Of a stretch of 13,612 nucleotides of DNA, positions 1 through 7,187 are shown in pieces. This DNA is from CAITNM01 sp964446295 (GTDB taxonomy: Bacteria > Pseudomonadota > Alphaproteobacteria > Paracaedibacterales > CAITNM01): contig CAYUNR010000041.1 in the NCBI GenBank assembly GCA_964446295.1, forward strand, positions 1 to 13,612, in the 5' to 3' direction. The translations under genes and the position numbers were made by a program. Every line of letters starts with the position of its first letter. Position 1 is the first letter of the stretch. The notes beneath the pieces were generated by a model that was not told the DNA's origin, made no database searches, and saw nothing but the letters and a program-made list of their open reading frames with translations.

Positions 1-180
1 ATGCTCTTCATGTGCAGGTTCAGCCGCCACAACTTGGTGAGCGTGCTCTTCCACATGTGCACGATGCTCTTCATGTTGAGGCTCTACCGCTATAACTTGG
101 TGAGCACGTTCTTCCTCATGCGCACGATGCTCTTCATGTGCAGGTTCAGCCGCCACAACTTGGTGAGCGTGCTCTTCCAC
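1..180. repeat. 63-bp tandem repeat inside the His/Glu-rich gene
   Basis: Three units start at 1, 64 and 127; the third ends after 54 bases. The period is 63 bp, exactly 21 codons, so the frame is kept. The first 54 bases of units 1 and 3 are identical, while the middle unit differs from them at about 11 of 54 positions. This gives an A-B-A pattern, as expected if a 126-bp pair is the unit being duplicated. The array may continue to the left of the window. Confidence 0.9.
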
Positions 181-603
181 ACCTGATTTTTTGATTTCAA
201 CTAATGCAATTTCTTGCACGTTCGTAATCTTGTCCTCAACATTTGTTGCATCTTTATTAAAGGTAAAACTCACAACACGATAAACATCATCAAGCCCATC
301 TAGTTTAATAAGCTCAAAATAGTGACCACTATCAGGATATTTCTCTGCTGTGAGTACCTCATCAATTTTTGAACGTGTATCTGCTAAAAGCTCTCCATTT
401 GGAGCTGTCTGGTCATCTAATTTTTCAACGGAGAATCCTTTTATGGTTTCTTTAGATCCCTTATTTTTTCCTGCCATAGCATCTTTTATAAGCATTGTTA
501 TTTCTGGAGAAAATAGACTTTCTGCAGTTGCAGCTTCTGCTGAGTACATATCTGGCATAAAAGCTGTAGTAAGAACCAATCCAAGAAAAATTTTTGAAAA
601 CAC
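1..603 (-). CDS. Secreted protein with His/Glu-rich 21-residue repeats (partial)
   Basis: An uninterrupted minus-strand frame runs from GTG at 603 off the left edge, 201 codons without a stop. GGAG at 611-614 lies 7 nt before the GTG. Residues 1-24 form a signal peptide: Lys4, a hydrophobic core FLGLVLTTAF, and an A-E-A cleavage motif at 22-24. Residues 25-140 form an acidic, soluble-looking region without a family I recognise. From about residue 141 come 21-residue units of the type HVEEHAHQVVAAEPAHEEHR, almost three before the edge, very rich in His and Glu. The protein is therefore probably exported, and the repeats could bind divalent metal or act as a flexible surface segment; both roles are inference. 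It lies 96 nt downstream of another exported protein gene on the same strand. The C-terminus and the total repeat number are outside the window. Confidence 0.8.
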   Translation of the reverse strand, partial: MFSKIFLGLVLTTAFMPDMYSAEAATAESLFSPEITMLIKDAMAGKNKGSKETIKGFSVEKLDDQTAPNGELLADTRSKIDEVLTAEKYPDSGHYFELIKLDGLDDVYRVVSFTFNKDATNVEDKITNVQEIALVEIKKSGVEEHAHQVVAAEPAHEEHRAHEEERAHQVIAVEPQHEEHRAHVEEHAHQVVAAEPAHEEH

Positions 604-699
604 GAGAGATCTCCGTTAGTTAAAATAGTCGTTTCTTTAAAGTTAACAAATAAAAATTAAGTAATAGTTAATGGCGTTTAAAATTGTATTCAAAATATT

Positions 700-1506
700 T
701 CAAACAATTCCGTTCTCATGCAAAAAGGCAGCATAATCAGCTCTCAGCAATGGAGAGAAAAAACTAGGAGAACGATCATGAACTGTTGGAGCACATAAAA
801 GGTCTTGGAAACGCTCACGGATTGGCATCGTAAATAAAATATGACGAGTAATTACCGTTCTAGCTTGATAGCTTACAATGCTGTAAAAATCTTCCGTATG
901 CGTGTGGTCTAGCCCCGCAATAACAAAGTTACTAGGTGATGCTATGCCATCATGCAAATGCACTGATCCAGACCCACTAAGAAGAGACGTACCGTCACTA
1001 CGACACACATGCACATTAACGCCCTGATAATTTCCACCCATTTCAGGAAAAAAGTCTGAAAATGCATGCGCCCGTAATTGTATTGGCGTTCCATTCCAAG
1101 GATTATCTTGAATATTCAAAAAAAGCCGGCATGTAGGGCCCGCAGTATCAAGCTGATCTCTGATAAATTCTGGCAATATCTCGTGAACGATATCAGGGTT
1201 ATATCGCACAACAAGAGGATGCGAAGCATATGAAGGAGCAGGACTACCTGCAACATCGGTAGGGTTATATGGATGACAATTAACAACCAAAGGCGTGCTC
1301 ATCATAGGATATAAAGTTTCATGACAATCTACATTTGTTCTGCGATTACCCATAATTGTGTCAATAATAGGCAATACTTCCAAATAATCAGTAGTCGCTT
1401 CAGTCAAATGCAATCCTTCTAAAGCGGTAACCAAACTAGCTGCATTCAATGTGGTTTTTATGCAGGTAAAAATAGACGAAATACAAAATACAAAAACGGA
1501 CTTCAT
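700..1506 (-). CDS. Hypothetical secreted protein, 268 aa
   Basis: I do not recognise a family. The N-terminus is a signal peptide: MKS, then a hydrophobic stretch FVFCISSIFTCI, then a possible cleavage site after L-N-A at residue 22. The mature part of about 246 residues is soluble, rich in His, Pro and Asp, with several Cys (residues 61, 77, 126, 168, 238), no further membrane segment and no obvious catalytic motif. The ATG at 1504-1506 has no Shine-Dalgarno sequence; upstream is A/T-rich DNA with a weak promoter-like pair (TTGATA at 1559-1564, CATAAT at 1538-1543, spacer only 15). The gene diverges from the secretin gene and lies 96 nt upstream of the His/Glu-repeat gene, so the two exported proteins may be co-transcribed. 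The base composition looks somewhat more GC-rich than the DNA around it. An effector or envelope role is only a guess. Confidence 0.7.
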   Translation of the reverse strand: MKSVFVFCISSIFTCIKTTLNAASLVTALEGLHLTEATTDYLEVLPIIDTIMGNRRTNVDCHETLYPMMSTPLVVNCHPYNPTDVAGSPAPSYASHPLVVRYNPDIVHEILPEFIRDQLDTAGPTCRLFLNIQDNPWNGTPIQLRAHAFSDFFPEMGGNYQGVNVHVCRSDGTSLLSGSGSVHLHDGIASPSNFVIAGLDHTHTEDFYSIVSYQARTVITRHILFTMPIRERFQDLLCAPTVHDRSPSFFSPLLRADYAAFLHENGIV

Positions 1507-1672
1507 TTTTATTATCTATAAATAAATCTTTAAGTAAATTATGAATCTTATTAATTAATATCAAGTTAATTTTCTTATTATTACTATAATCAATCGGTGA
1601 AAATAATCCCCCTCTAGCTAAAAATTCCTGATTTTGCTTCACTTAAGGTAATGAAACAAAAAGAGCACGTAT

Positions 1673-3295
1673 TTGCGGACATTTTTTTTGCTATTTTTTC
1701 TATTAGTTGGCTGTAGAGAAATGGTTAACCATGACCCCATAATGCCTAGAGTTGATAAAACAGAAGCAAAAGAACTTGCTCAGCCAGCTAATTTTTCACC
1801 TCAGACGCTATCAACAAAGAAAAGCTTGCAGAAAAAAGAAGAGCCCAAGCTACCTAAAATAATGTATCAATTGGTTAGCATTTCTGTTTCTGAAAATATT
1901 TCATTAAAAAATGTGTTCATTGAATTGGCCAGGCAAGCTGAAGTTGATTTACAACTAGATCATACCATTGATGCAAAAATTATTTTTACCGCTCAAAAAC
2001 GTCCATTTATAGATGTTATAAAATCTATGTGTGAAATGGCAAATTTAAGATATGACGTTTTAGGAAATGCCATTCGCATTGAGCGTGACACGCCCTATTC
2101 ACAAAACTATAATGTGCAGTTTTTAAACTTATCTCGAACAAGCGAAGATCAATTAGCTGTTGCATCTGATGTATTTTCAAGTGTTGGGCCATCAAAAAAC
2201 AACATGAACGACAACGTTTCAAAGAGCGCTTTAAAAGCCACGACCAAAAATGATTTTTGGGAAGAGCTAGAGCAAAATCTAAAAACAATTTTGGCATCAG
2301 GGAACGAAAAAGGCACATATTCAATGCATCGCCAAGCGGGGTTGATTGCATTACACGCGACACGAAAACAGCATCAACAAGTTCAGTTGTATTTGGAAAA
2401 ATTACGCCATGTAGCATGCTGCCAGGTGTTAATTGAAGCAAAAATTATTGAAGTGACTCTTAAAGATGAATACAGAAGCGGAATCAATTGGCAAACATTG
2501 GGCACAAAAGGTGATTTAGAAATCACCGCTAATTTCGGCGAGATGGCCAGAAAAGGTGCATTTTTAGACCCAGGAGCTTCTCAAACAGATATGGTCAGTT
2601 TTGGCGCAAAGGGGTCTAAGTTTTCCGCAATAGCAAATACGCTGCAAGAATTTGGATTGGTAAGAACCTTATCAAGCCCACGTCTCACTGTTATGAATAA
2701 TCAAGCGGCTATTCTAAAGGTTGCGCAAAACAAAGTGTATTTCAGGCTTAACTACGACAAAATGTACAATTCACAAAATAACGCTCAAAGCACCACCGTT
2801 TCAAGCGATATTCAGACAGTTCCAATCGGCTTGCTAATGATGGTACAGCCATCCATTGACCCCGAAACTGGTGAAATTATATTGTTTTTAAGACCAAGCA
2901 TTTCTCGGCTGACTCAATCTGTAGCAGACCCTGCCATTGATATTGCTTACAACGCAGGAAATACAACAGGCAGTGTAACCAAAGCACCTGTTCAGTCAAT
3001 GATTCCAGTAGTTGAAGTGCGAGAAATTGATTCGGTATTAAGACTAAGTAATAAAGAAATGGCCGTTCTGGGTGGATTAATGGAAGTACGCTCATCCGAA
3101 CATAAACAAGGATTACCAGGACTAGAGGAAGTCCCAATACTGCGCGATTTAACCGGCAGTTTAACCGAAGGTGATACAATTGTAGAACTGGTCATTGTTT
3201 TAAAAGCAACAATTATGGATAATGGTGCCGCACCAGATGGCGCTGACCATCGATTAATGGATAAATACACTACAGACCCGCGACCTTTGAAATGA
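1673..3295 (+). CDS. Secretin lipoprotein, MshL/PilN/GspD superfamily
   Basis: Secretins form the outer-membrane ring of type II secretion and type IV pilus machines. The protein has 540 residues. Residues 1-14 are a lipoprotein signal with lipobox LVGC (Cys14). A Pro/Lys-rich linker follows, then an STN-like domain at about 66-138 and a segment with FWEELEQNLKTIL (195-207) typical of MshL/PilN-type secretins. The C-terminal secretin domain spans about 251-513, with SSPRLTVMNNQAAILKV at 334-350 and an IPVVEVREIDSVLRL...MAVLGGLM block at 444-470. The start is TTG 1673: a stop lies in frame at 1652-1654, the next ATG would lose the lipobox, and AAAGAG precedes the TTG. The stop overlaps the HAD gene start by ATGA. 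No pilin, ATPase or inner-membrane platform gene is nearby, so the partner machine is unknown. Family assignment is firm; the subfamily less so. Confidence 0.88.
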   Translation: MRTFFLLFFLLVGCREMVNHDPIMPRVDKTEAKELAQPANFSPQTLSTKKSLQKKEEPKLPKIMYQLVSISVSENISLKNVFIELARQAEVDLQLDHTIDAKIIFTAQKRPFIDVIKSMCEMANLRYDVLGNAIRIERDTPYSQNYNVQFLNLSRTSEDQLAVASDVFSSVGPSKNNMNDNVSKSALKATTKNDFWEELEQNLKTILASGNEKGTYSMHRQAGLIALHATRKQHQQVQLYLEKLRHVACCQVLIEAKIIEVTLKDEYRSGINWQTLGTKGDLEITANFGEMARKGAFLDPGASQTDMVSFGAKGSKFSAIANTLQEFGLVRTLSSPRLTVMNNQAAILKVAQNKVYFRLNYDKMYNSQNNAQSTTVSSDIQTVPIGLLMMVQPSIDPETGEIILFLRPSISRLTQSVADPAIDIAYNAGNTTGSVTKAPVQSMIPVVEVREIDSVLRLSNKEMAVLGGLMEVRSSEHKQGLPGLEEVPILRDLTGSLTEGDTIVELVIVLKATIMDNGAAPDGADHRLMDKYTTDPRPLK

Positions 3296-3963
3296 AAATT
3301 ATAAATAATCCACCGACATTTAAGGCTGTTTTTTTTGACTGGGATAATACCTTAGTTGACACTTGGTCAATTCTTTTTAAGGCCACAAATGTTACTTTAA
3401 AGCATTTTGGATTATCTGAAGTAAGCATGGAAGAAGTAAAAATTAGAGCTAGACTTTCTTCCCGTGAAAGCTTTCCAAAGATATTTGGTGATAATTGGAA
3501 AGAAGCTTTGGCCGTTTTCTATCAAGCAATTCATGAAAATAAAAATGATATAAAATTGTACGAGGGGACAATGCCTTTGCTGCAATCACTAAAAAATTCT
3601 GGGCATATAATAGCCATTATTAGCAACAAAAAAGGTGACTTGCTACGCGAAGAAATCAAACAGTTTAAAGTACCAACTGACTTGATTCTTGGCTCAGGAG
3701 ACACTCCTTTTGATAAGCCTCACCCAGAGATGGGACTGATTGCTCTAAAGCAATTAAACTTACACCCAAGTGAAGCTGTGTACGTTGGAGACAGCATTAC
3801 CGACTGGCTATTTGCTAAAAATTTAAACATGGACGCTATTGCTATAGGCAACGATGACTATGATGGGCAATTACTTGCGCGTTTTAATTCGATTGATGAG
3901 TCTTTTGAAAAAATGATTGATCATTTAAAGATGAAAAAGTACCATATAAACTCTGTAATATAA
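3292..3963 (+). CDS. HAD-superfamily phosphatase, Gph-like
   Basis: A 223-residue cytosolic protein with all four HAD motifs: DWDNT (nucleophile Asp16, general acid Asp18), a motif II Ser in ISNK (Ser111), the motif III Lys in DKPHPE (Lys142), and GDSITD at 166-171 (Asp167, Asp171). The helical cap between residues 20 and 90 and the overall length resemble phosphoglycolate phosphatase-type (subfamily IA) enzymes that cleave small phosphate monoesters; the substrate cannot be read from sequence. The ATG overlaps the secretin stop (ATGA), implying translational coupling, although no functional link between a secretin and an HAD phosphatase is obvious. The stop lies only 15 nt before the start of the leader peptide of brnQ, so transcripts from here may enter the attenuator. 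Confidence 0.85.
   Translation: MKIINNPPTFKAVFFDWDNTLVDTWSILFKATNVTLKHFGLSEVSMEEVKIRARLSSRESFPKIFGDNWKEALAVFYQAIHENKNDIKLYEGTMPLLQSLKNSGHIIAIISNKKGDLLREEIKQFKVPTDLILGSGDTPFDKPHPEMGLIALKQLNLHPSEAVYVGDSITDWLFAKNLNMDAIAIGNDDYDGQLLARFNSIDESFEKMIDHLKMKKYHINSVI
3917..3950 (+). promoter_or_regulatory. Possible promoter for the brnQ leader, inside the HAD gene
   Basis: TTGATC at 3917-3922 and TACCAT at 3940-3945 are separated by 17 nt; an overlapping TATAAA lies at 3945-3950. A start a few bases downstream would give a short transcript leader before the leader-peptide ATG at 3979. In AT-rich DNA such matches are common, so this is only a candidate; read-through from the secretin/HAD genes is the alternative. 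Confidence 0.3.
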
Positions 3964-3978
3964 CAATGGGAAGGTATC

Positions 3979-4038
3979 ATGATTAATCAAAAATACACAT
4001 CGTCTTCCATTGTCGTGGTCGTGACTGTGGCGGTCTAA
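3979..4038 (+). CDS. Valine-rich leader peptide upstream of brnQ
   Basis: A 19-codon ORF encodes MINQKYTSSSIVVVVTVAV. It starts at an ATG preceded by GGGAAGG (3968-3974) with 4 nt spacing, one of the better ribosome binding sites in the window. The last nine codons read Ile, Val x4, Thr, Val, Ala, Val: six of the last eight are valine. A terminator-like hairpin overlaps its final codons and stop, and the next gene is a branched-chain amino acid transporter. Leader peptides rich in the regulated amino acid are established for the ilv and leu operons (IlvL, IvbL, LeuL). By analogy, scarcity of charged tRNA-Val would stall the ribosome on the Val run and change folding of the RNA in front of brnQ. 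The function is inferred from context; the ORF, ribosome binding site and codon run are directly visible. Confidence 0.72.
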   Translation: MINQKYTSSSIVVVVTVAV

Positions 4039-4081
4039 CCGCCCTGATTCAATTTTTTTTCATTATTTTTTATATTTTTTT
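4029..4081 (+). terminator. Attenuator hairpin and T tracts before brnQ
   Basis: GGCGGT (4029-4034) and ACCGCC (4038-4043) are perfect complements around the loop CTA, giving a 6-bp GC-rich stem. A spacer of 9 nt and then eight T (4053-4060) follow, with further T runs to 4081. The hairpin includes the last codons and the stop of the leader peptide, so a ribosome on the valine codons would cover its 5' arm. The long gap between stem and T tract is not ideal for an intrinsic terminator, so strength is uncertain. Confidence 0.55.
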
Positions 4082-4095
4082 CAGGAGTTACGGTC

Positions 4096-5235
4096 ATGCG
4101 CCCATCAATTTTTATACTTGGCTTTTCAATATTTGCTATGTTTTTTGGTTCAGGGAATCTTGTTTTTCCAATGCAAATTGGCAGCAATTGCTTAAATCAT
4201 TGGGGAGTTGGTTTTTTAGGCTTATTAATCAGTGGAATACTCATTCCTTTTGCTGGTGTTTTTGCAATTAAGCGCTATCAAGGCTCATATGATCAATTTT
4301 TCAAGGAGCTCGGTTTTGGCGCTAATGTCATTATTCCATTAATTTTGTTATCCCTTCTAGGCGCTTTTGGCATAGTTCCACGCTGTATAACCGTTGCTTT
4401 TGGTGGATTTCATGTACTTGAACCGAACATACCATTATGGACATTTTCACTTGGCTTCACTTTAGTTTGTTTTTTAACAGGCTTAAAAGATACGCGCATG
4501 CTAAATATTATCGGAAAATTCATGACTCCTGTTAAGCTTGGTACGCTTGCTTTAATTATAATTGCTGGAATTACGGGCGCACCATTTTTACCCAGCTCTA
4601 CACACACATACGAGAGTGCTTTTAAACTTGGATTATCTCAAGGCTATCAAACTATGGATTTAATTGCTGGATTTTTCTTTTCCGCTCTTATCTTTAATCA
4701 TATACAGCAACAATGCAAATCAACCACCGATCCTAAAACTATTTTTTGGATATCAGCGAAAGCGAGCTTGATTGGAGCGTCTGTCATTGCTCTGGCATAT
4801 GGTGGGCTGGTTTATTTAGGAGCTTCTTATGCCAGTGTTATACAAGCAGTACAGCCAACAGAAATGTTACCGACTTTAACAAAACATCTTCTTGGCAGTT
4901 ACTCTGCAATGGTTATTGCTTTTGCAATGGGCTTTTCATGTCTAACAACCGCAACGGCATTGAATAATTTATACGCAAGTTTTTTACATAAGCTATTCAA
5001 ACTGCATGACAACCATTTTTATTATGTATTAGCTGCTACAAGTTTTGTTTCTTTTTCCCTATCATTGTTAGATTTCAAGGGAATTTCTGCATTCTTAACT
5101 CCAATTTTGGATGTTATTTATCCTGGGTTAATCATTTTCACCGTTGCATCGTTAATTCACCCCCACCCACACATTTTAAAACGCGTAACATTTTATGGAA
5201 TTACTGTAGTGATGATCATTTTTAAATTAATTTAG
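4096..5235 (+). CDS. brnQ: Branched-chain amino acid transporter BrnQ (LIVCS family)
   Basis: An inner-membrane cation-coupled importer of leucine, isoleucine and valine. The 379-residue protein is almost entirely hydrophobic, with around ten or more membrane segments. The first helix carries the family hallmark FAMFFGSGNLVFP (residues 13-25) followed by MQIG; other family-like segments are LLGAFGIVPRC (about 92-102), the TPVKLG region and FGMG-like AFAMGFSCLTTATALNNL. AGGAG at 4083-4087 lies 8 nt before the ATG. Known members are usually about 430-450 residues, so this one is short, mainly in connecting loops and at the end; no frameshift is apparent. The valine-rich leader and hairpin immediately upstream support both the substrate assignment and control by branched-chain amino acid supply. 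Uptake of these amino acids fits a host-dependent life style. Confidence 0.9.
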   Translation: MRPSIFILGFSIFAMFFGSGNLVFPMQIGSNCLNHWGVGFLGLLISGILIPFAGVFAIKRYQGSYDQFFKELGFGANVIIPLILLSLLGAFGIVPRCITVAFGGFHVLEPNIPLWTFSLGFTLVCFLTGLKDTRMLNIIGKFMTPVKLGTLALIIIAGITGAPFLPSSTHTYESAFKLGLSQGYQTMDLIAGFFFSALIFNHIQQQCKSTTDPKTIFWISAKASLIGASVIALAYGGLVYLGASYASVIQAVQPTEMLPTLTKHLLGSYSAMVIAFAMGFSCLTTATALNNLYASFLHKLFKLHDNHFYYVLAATSFVSFSLSLLDFKGISAFLTPILDVIYPGLIIFTVASLIHPHPHILKRVTFYGITVVMIIFKLI

Positions 5236-5247
5236 CATGATCCAATC

Positions 5248-5276
5248 TTGATTCTTTTTTGCCAACAAAGTACATT
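5248..5276 (+). promoter_or_regulatory. Candidate promoter of the mre operon
   Basis: TTGATT (5248-5253) and TACATT (5271-5276) are separated by 17 nt and lie in the 73-nt gap between brnQ and mreB, placing a start near 5283, about 25 nt before the mreB ATG. No terminator for brnQ is visible in the gap, so read-through from brnQ is also possible. Confidence 0.45.
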
Positions 5277-5308
5277 ACGGTAACGATTAATAAATTTTGT
5301 GAAATATT

Positions 5309-6349
5309 ATGTTGTCTCGCCTTCTTGGTTACCTATCTGCTGACATGGCTATTGATCTGGGAACTGCAAACACTTTGGTGTATGTTAAAGGTCGAGGAAT
5401 AGTTTTAAATGAACCCTCAGTCGTTGCTATAGCTAGTCGTAACGGACGTCAGCAAGTTTTAGCTGTCGGCGAAGAAGCAAAAATGATGGTTGGTCGCACA
5501 CCCGGAGGCATTCAAGCAATCCGTCCATTGCGTGACGGAGTTATTGCCGATTTTGAGATCGCACAAGAAATGATTAAGCACTTCATTCGAAAAGTGCATA
5601 ATCGTCGCAGTTTTGCAGCACCGCAAATTATAATTTGCGTTCCTTCAGGCTCAACTCCGGTTGAACGTCGCGCCATTCAAGACGCTGCGGAAAGCGCAGG
5701 CGGACGTCGAGTATATTTGATTGAAGAACCAATGGCAGCAGCTATTGGGGCAGGAATGCCGGTCACAGAGCCTACTGGCTCTATGATTGTGGATATTGGC
5801 GGAGGAACCACTGAGGTAGCAGTGCTATCTTTAGGTGGCATTGTATACGCAACATCAGTCCGTGCTGGTGGAGATAAAATGGACGAATCCATCATTAACT
5901 ATATTCGTCGCACACATAATCTCTTAATTGGTGAAGCAACTGCAGAAAAAATTAAGAAAAAAATTGGTTCAGCTCTTATAATGCCGAATAGTGAAGAGAC
6001 TATCCTTTCTATCAAAGGACGTAGCTTAGTTAGCGGCATTCCAAAGGAAATTGAAGTCAGCCAAAAACAGATAGCTGAAGCATTGACGGAAGTTGTTGCT
6101 GCAATAGCAGAAGGTGTAAAAACAGCACTTGAATGCACTGCTCCTGAATTATCGGCAGATATTGTTGATCGTGGAATTGTCATGACAGGCGGCGGAGCTC
6201 TCTTAAGAAATCTTGATAAAGTTATAGCAAACGCGACCGGTGTTCCTGTTTTTGTTGCTGAAAATCCATTAAATTGCGTGGTCCTTGGAACTGGTCGTGC
6301 GCTTGAGGAAATGGAAGCATTACGTACCGTTTTAGTAAACTCTTACTAA
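5309..6349 (+). CDS. mreB: Rod shape-determining protein MreB
   Basis: Bacterial actin that polymerises under the inner membrane and guides lateral wall synthesis by the RodA-PBP2 complex. At 346 residues it has the family's usual length. It begins MLSRLLGYLSADMAIDLGTA: an amphipathic N-terminal membrane-binding segment and then phosphate loop 1 (DLGTANTLVYVKG, 16-28). Other nucleotide-site motifs are VPSGSTPVERRA (111-122), the IEEPMAAAIGAG loop (138-149, Glu140 in the hydrolysis position), phosphate loop 2 DIGGGTTEVAVL (162-173) and the adenosine motif VMTGGGALLRNL (291-302). The ATG lacks a strong Shine-Dalgarno sequence. It is the first gene of the elongasome cluster; mreC follows 13 nt later. 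Nothing looks degraded. Confidence 0.97.
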   Translation: MLSRLLGYLSADMAIDLGTANTLVYVKGRGIVLNEPSVVAIASRNGRQQVLAVGEEAKMMVGRTPGGIQAIRPLRDGVIADFEIAQEMIKHFIRKVHNRRSFAAPQIIICVPSGSTPVERRAIQDAAESAGGRRVYLIEEPMAAAIGAGMPVTEPTGSMIVDIGGGTTEVAVLSLGGIVYATSVRAGGDKMDESIINYIRRTHNLLIGEATAEKIKKKIGSALIMPNSEETILSIKGRSLVSGIPKEIEVSQKQIAEALTEVVAAIAEGVKTALECTAPELSADIVDRGIVMTGGGALLRNLDKVIANATGVPVFVAENPLNCVVLGTGRALEEMEALRTVLVNSY

Positions 6350-6362
6350 TTGATGTTGCATC

Positions 6363-7187
6363 GTGCGCCGGGTTTTGATCCTATTTTGCGCGGCAGCTGT
6401 TTTATATTTGAGCGTAAGTTATTGGTATTTTCCAAATAGTCCTTACGCTCACTATTCACTTCAAAATTTGTCATCTCCGTTACTTCGTTCAATAGGGACA
6501 TCAAATCGTTTTTTTGGAAGCATGCCTCGTATTTTAAACGATATTCATTATTGGTTTTCGTCTCGCACATATTTGCACAATCAGCTTAAAAAATTAGAAC
6601 GGCTTGAAGATGAGCTTCGACAAACAAAACTAGATTTGGCGATATCACAAAAACTTATTGATCAGCTTGAACCATTAACAAATTTCAAAACTCCCAATCT
6701 CTTTAAGAGCACGACTGTTCGCGTTTATGGTTCGCCCATTGGTTTCTATGATGCTCAGCTCATCACCTCTTCTTCTGCTAATATAGTTATGAAAAAAGAC
6801 GATATTGCGGTGAGTGAGAAAGGCTTAGTGGGCCGAGTTGTTGAAGCATCCAGTCGTATTCTTCGCATTATGCTCATAACAGATATGGCATCACGAGTCC
6901 CTATTAAAATTCTTGAAACTGGTGAAAATGCTATAGCTGTTGGAAACGGTACTTCTATCATGTCATTGGAACATTTACAAAGCAGAGAGATGATAACAAA
7001 TAGCTACAAACGCCCTACAGAAATAGGAGATATCCTTGTCACTTCAGGTGTTGGAGGTATTTTCCCCCCCGACATTATGGTAGGAATTGTAACTGCTATA
7101 AAAGATGAGGAAATCTCTGTGAAGCCATTTGTAGCATTTCATACACTCGAAGCAGTAAGAATATTATATGACCACCTGGCAGCTTAA
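6363..7187 (+). CDS. mreC: Rod shape-determining protein MreC
   Basis: Periplasmic scaffold of the elongasome, anchored in the inner membrane, that activates RodA-PBP2. The 274-residue protein has a short positive N-terminus (MRR), one membrane helix at about 4-20, a Lys/Glu-rich coiled coil at about 70-102 that would mediate dimerisation, and the paired beta-barrel domain from about 115, including KGLVGRVVEASS and the conserved DILVTSGVGGIFPPDIMVGIV. The start is GTG 6363: an in-frame stop lies at 6351-6353, and only this start keeps the positive residues before the membrane helix. No clear Shine-Dalgarno sequence is present; coupling to mreB is likely. The 3' end overlaps mreD by 20 nt. Confidence 0.94.
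   Translation: MRRVLILFCAAAVLYLSVSYWYFPNSPYAHYSLQNLSSPLLRSIGTSNRFFGSMPRILNDIHYWFSSRTYLHNQLKKLERLEDELRQTKLDLAISQKLIDQLEPLTNFKTPNLFKSTTVRVYGSPIGFYDAQLITSSSANIVMKKDDIAVSEKGLVGRVVEASSRILRIMLITDMASRVPIKILETGENAIAVGNGTSIMSLEHLQSREMITNSYKRPTEIGDILVTSGVGGIFPPDIMVGIVTAIKDEEISVKPFVAFHTLEAVRILYDHLAA

Noticed and set aside
1..186. Plus-strand open frame and possible CRISPR-like repeats at the left edge
   Set aside because: The 63-bp units are contiguous with no spacers and keep the minus-strand protein frame; the plus frame is the antisense of the His/Glu repeats.
350..619. Plus-strand open frame of 89 codons
   Set aside because: It is antisense to the minus-strand secreted protein, which has a signal peptide and ribosome binding site; the plus frame has neither.
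604..699. Possible terminator or promoter between the two exported-protein genes
   Set aside because: Only scattered A/T-rich sequence; no stem with a T tract and no convincing -35/-10 pair.
1436..1642. Minus-strand frame of 68 codons overlapping the start of the 268-aa protein gene
   Set aside because: AT-rich, Lys/Asn/Ile-dominated translation of a divergent intergenic region, no ribosome binding site, and it overlaps a better gene in another frame.
2025..2441. Minus-strand frame of 138 codons inside the secretin gene
   Set aside because: Fully antisense to a gene with clear secretin motifs; its translation shows no domain or signal.
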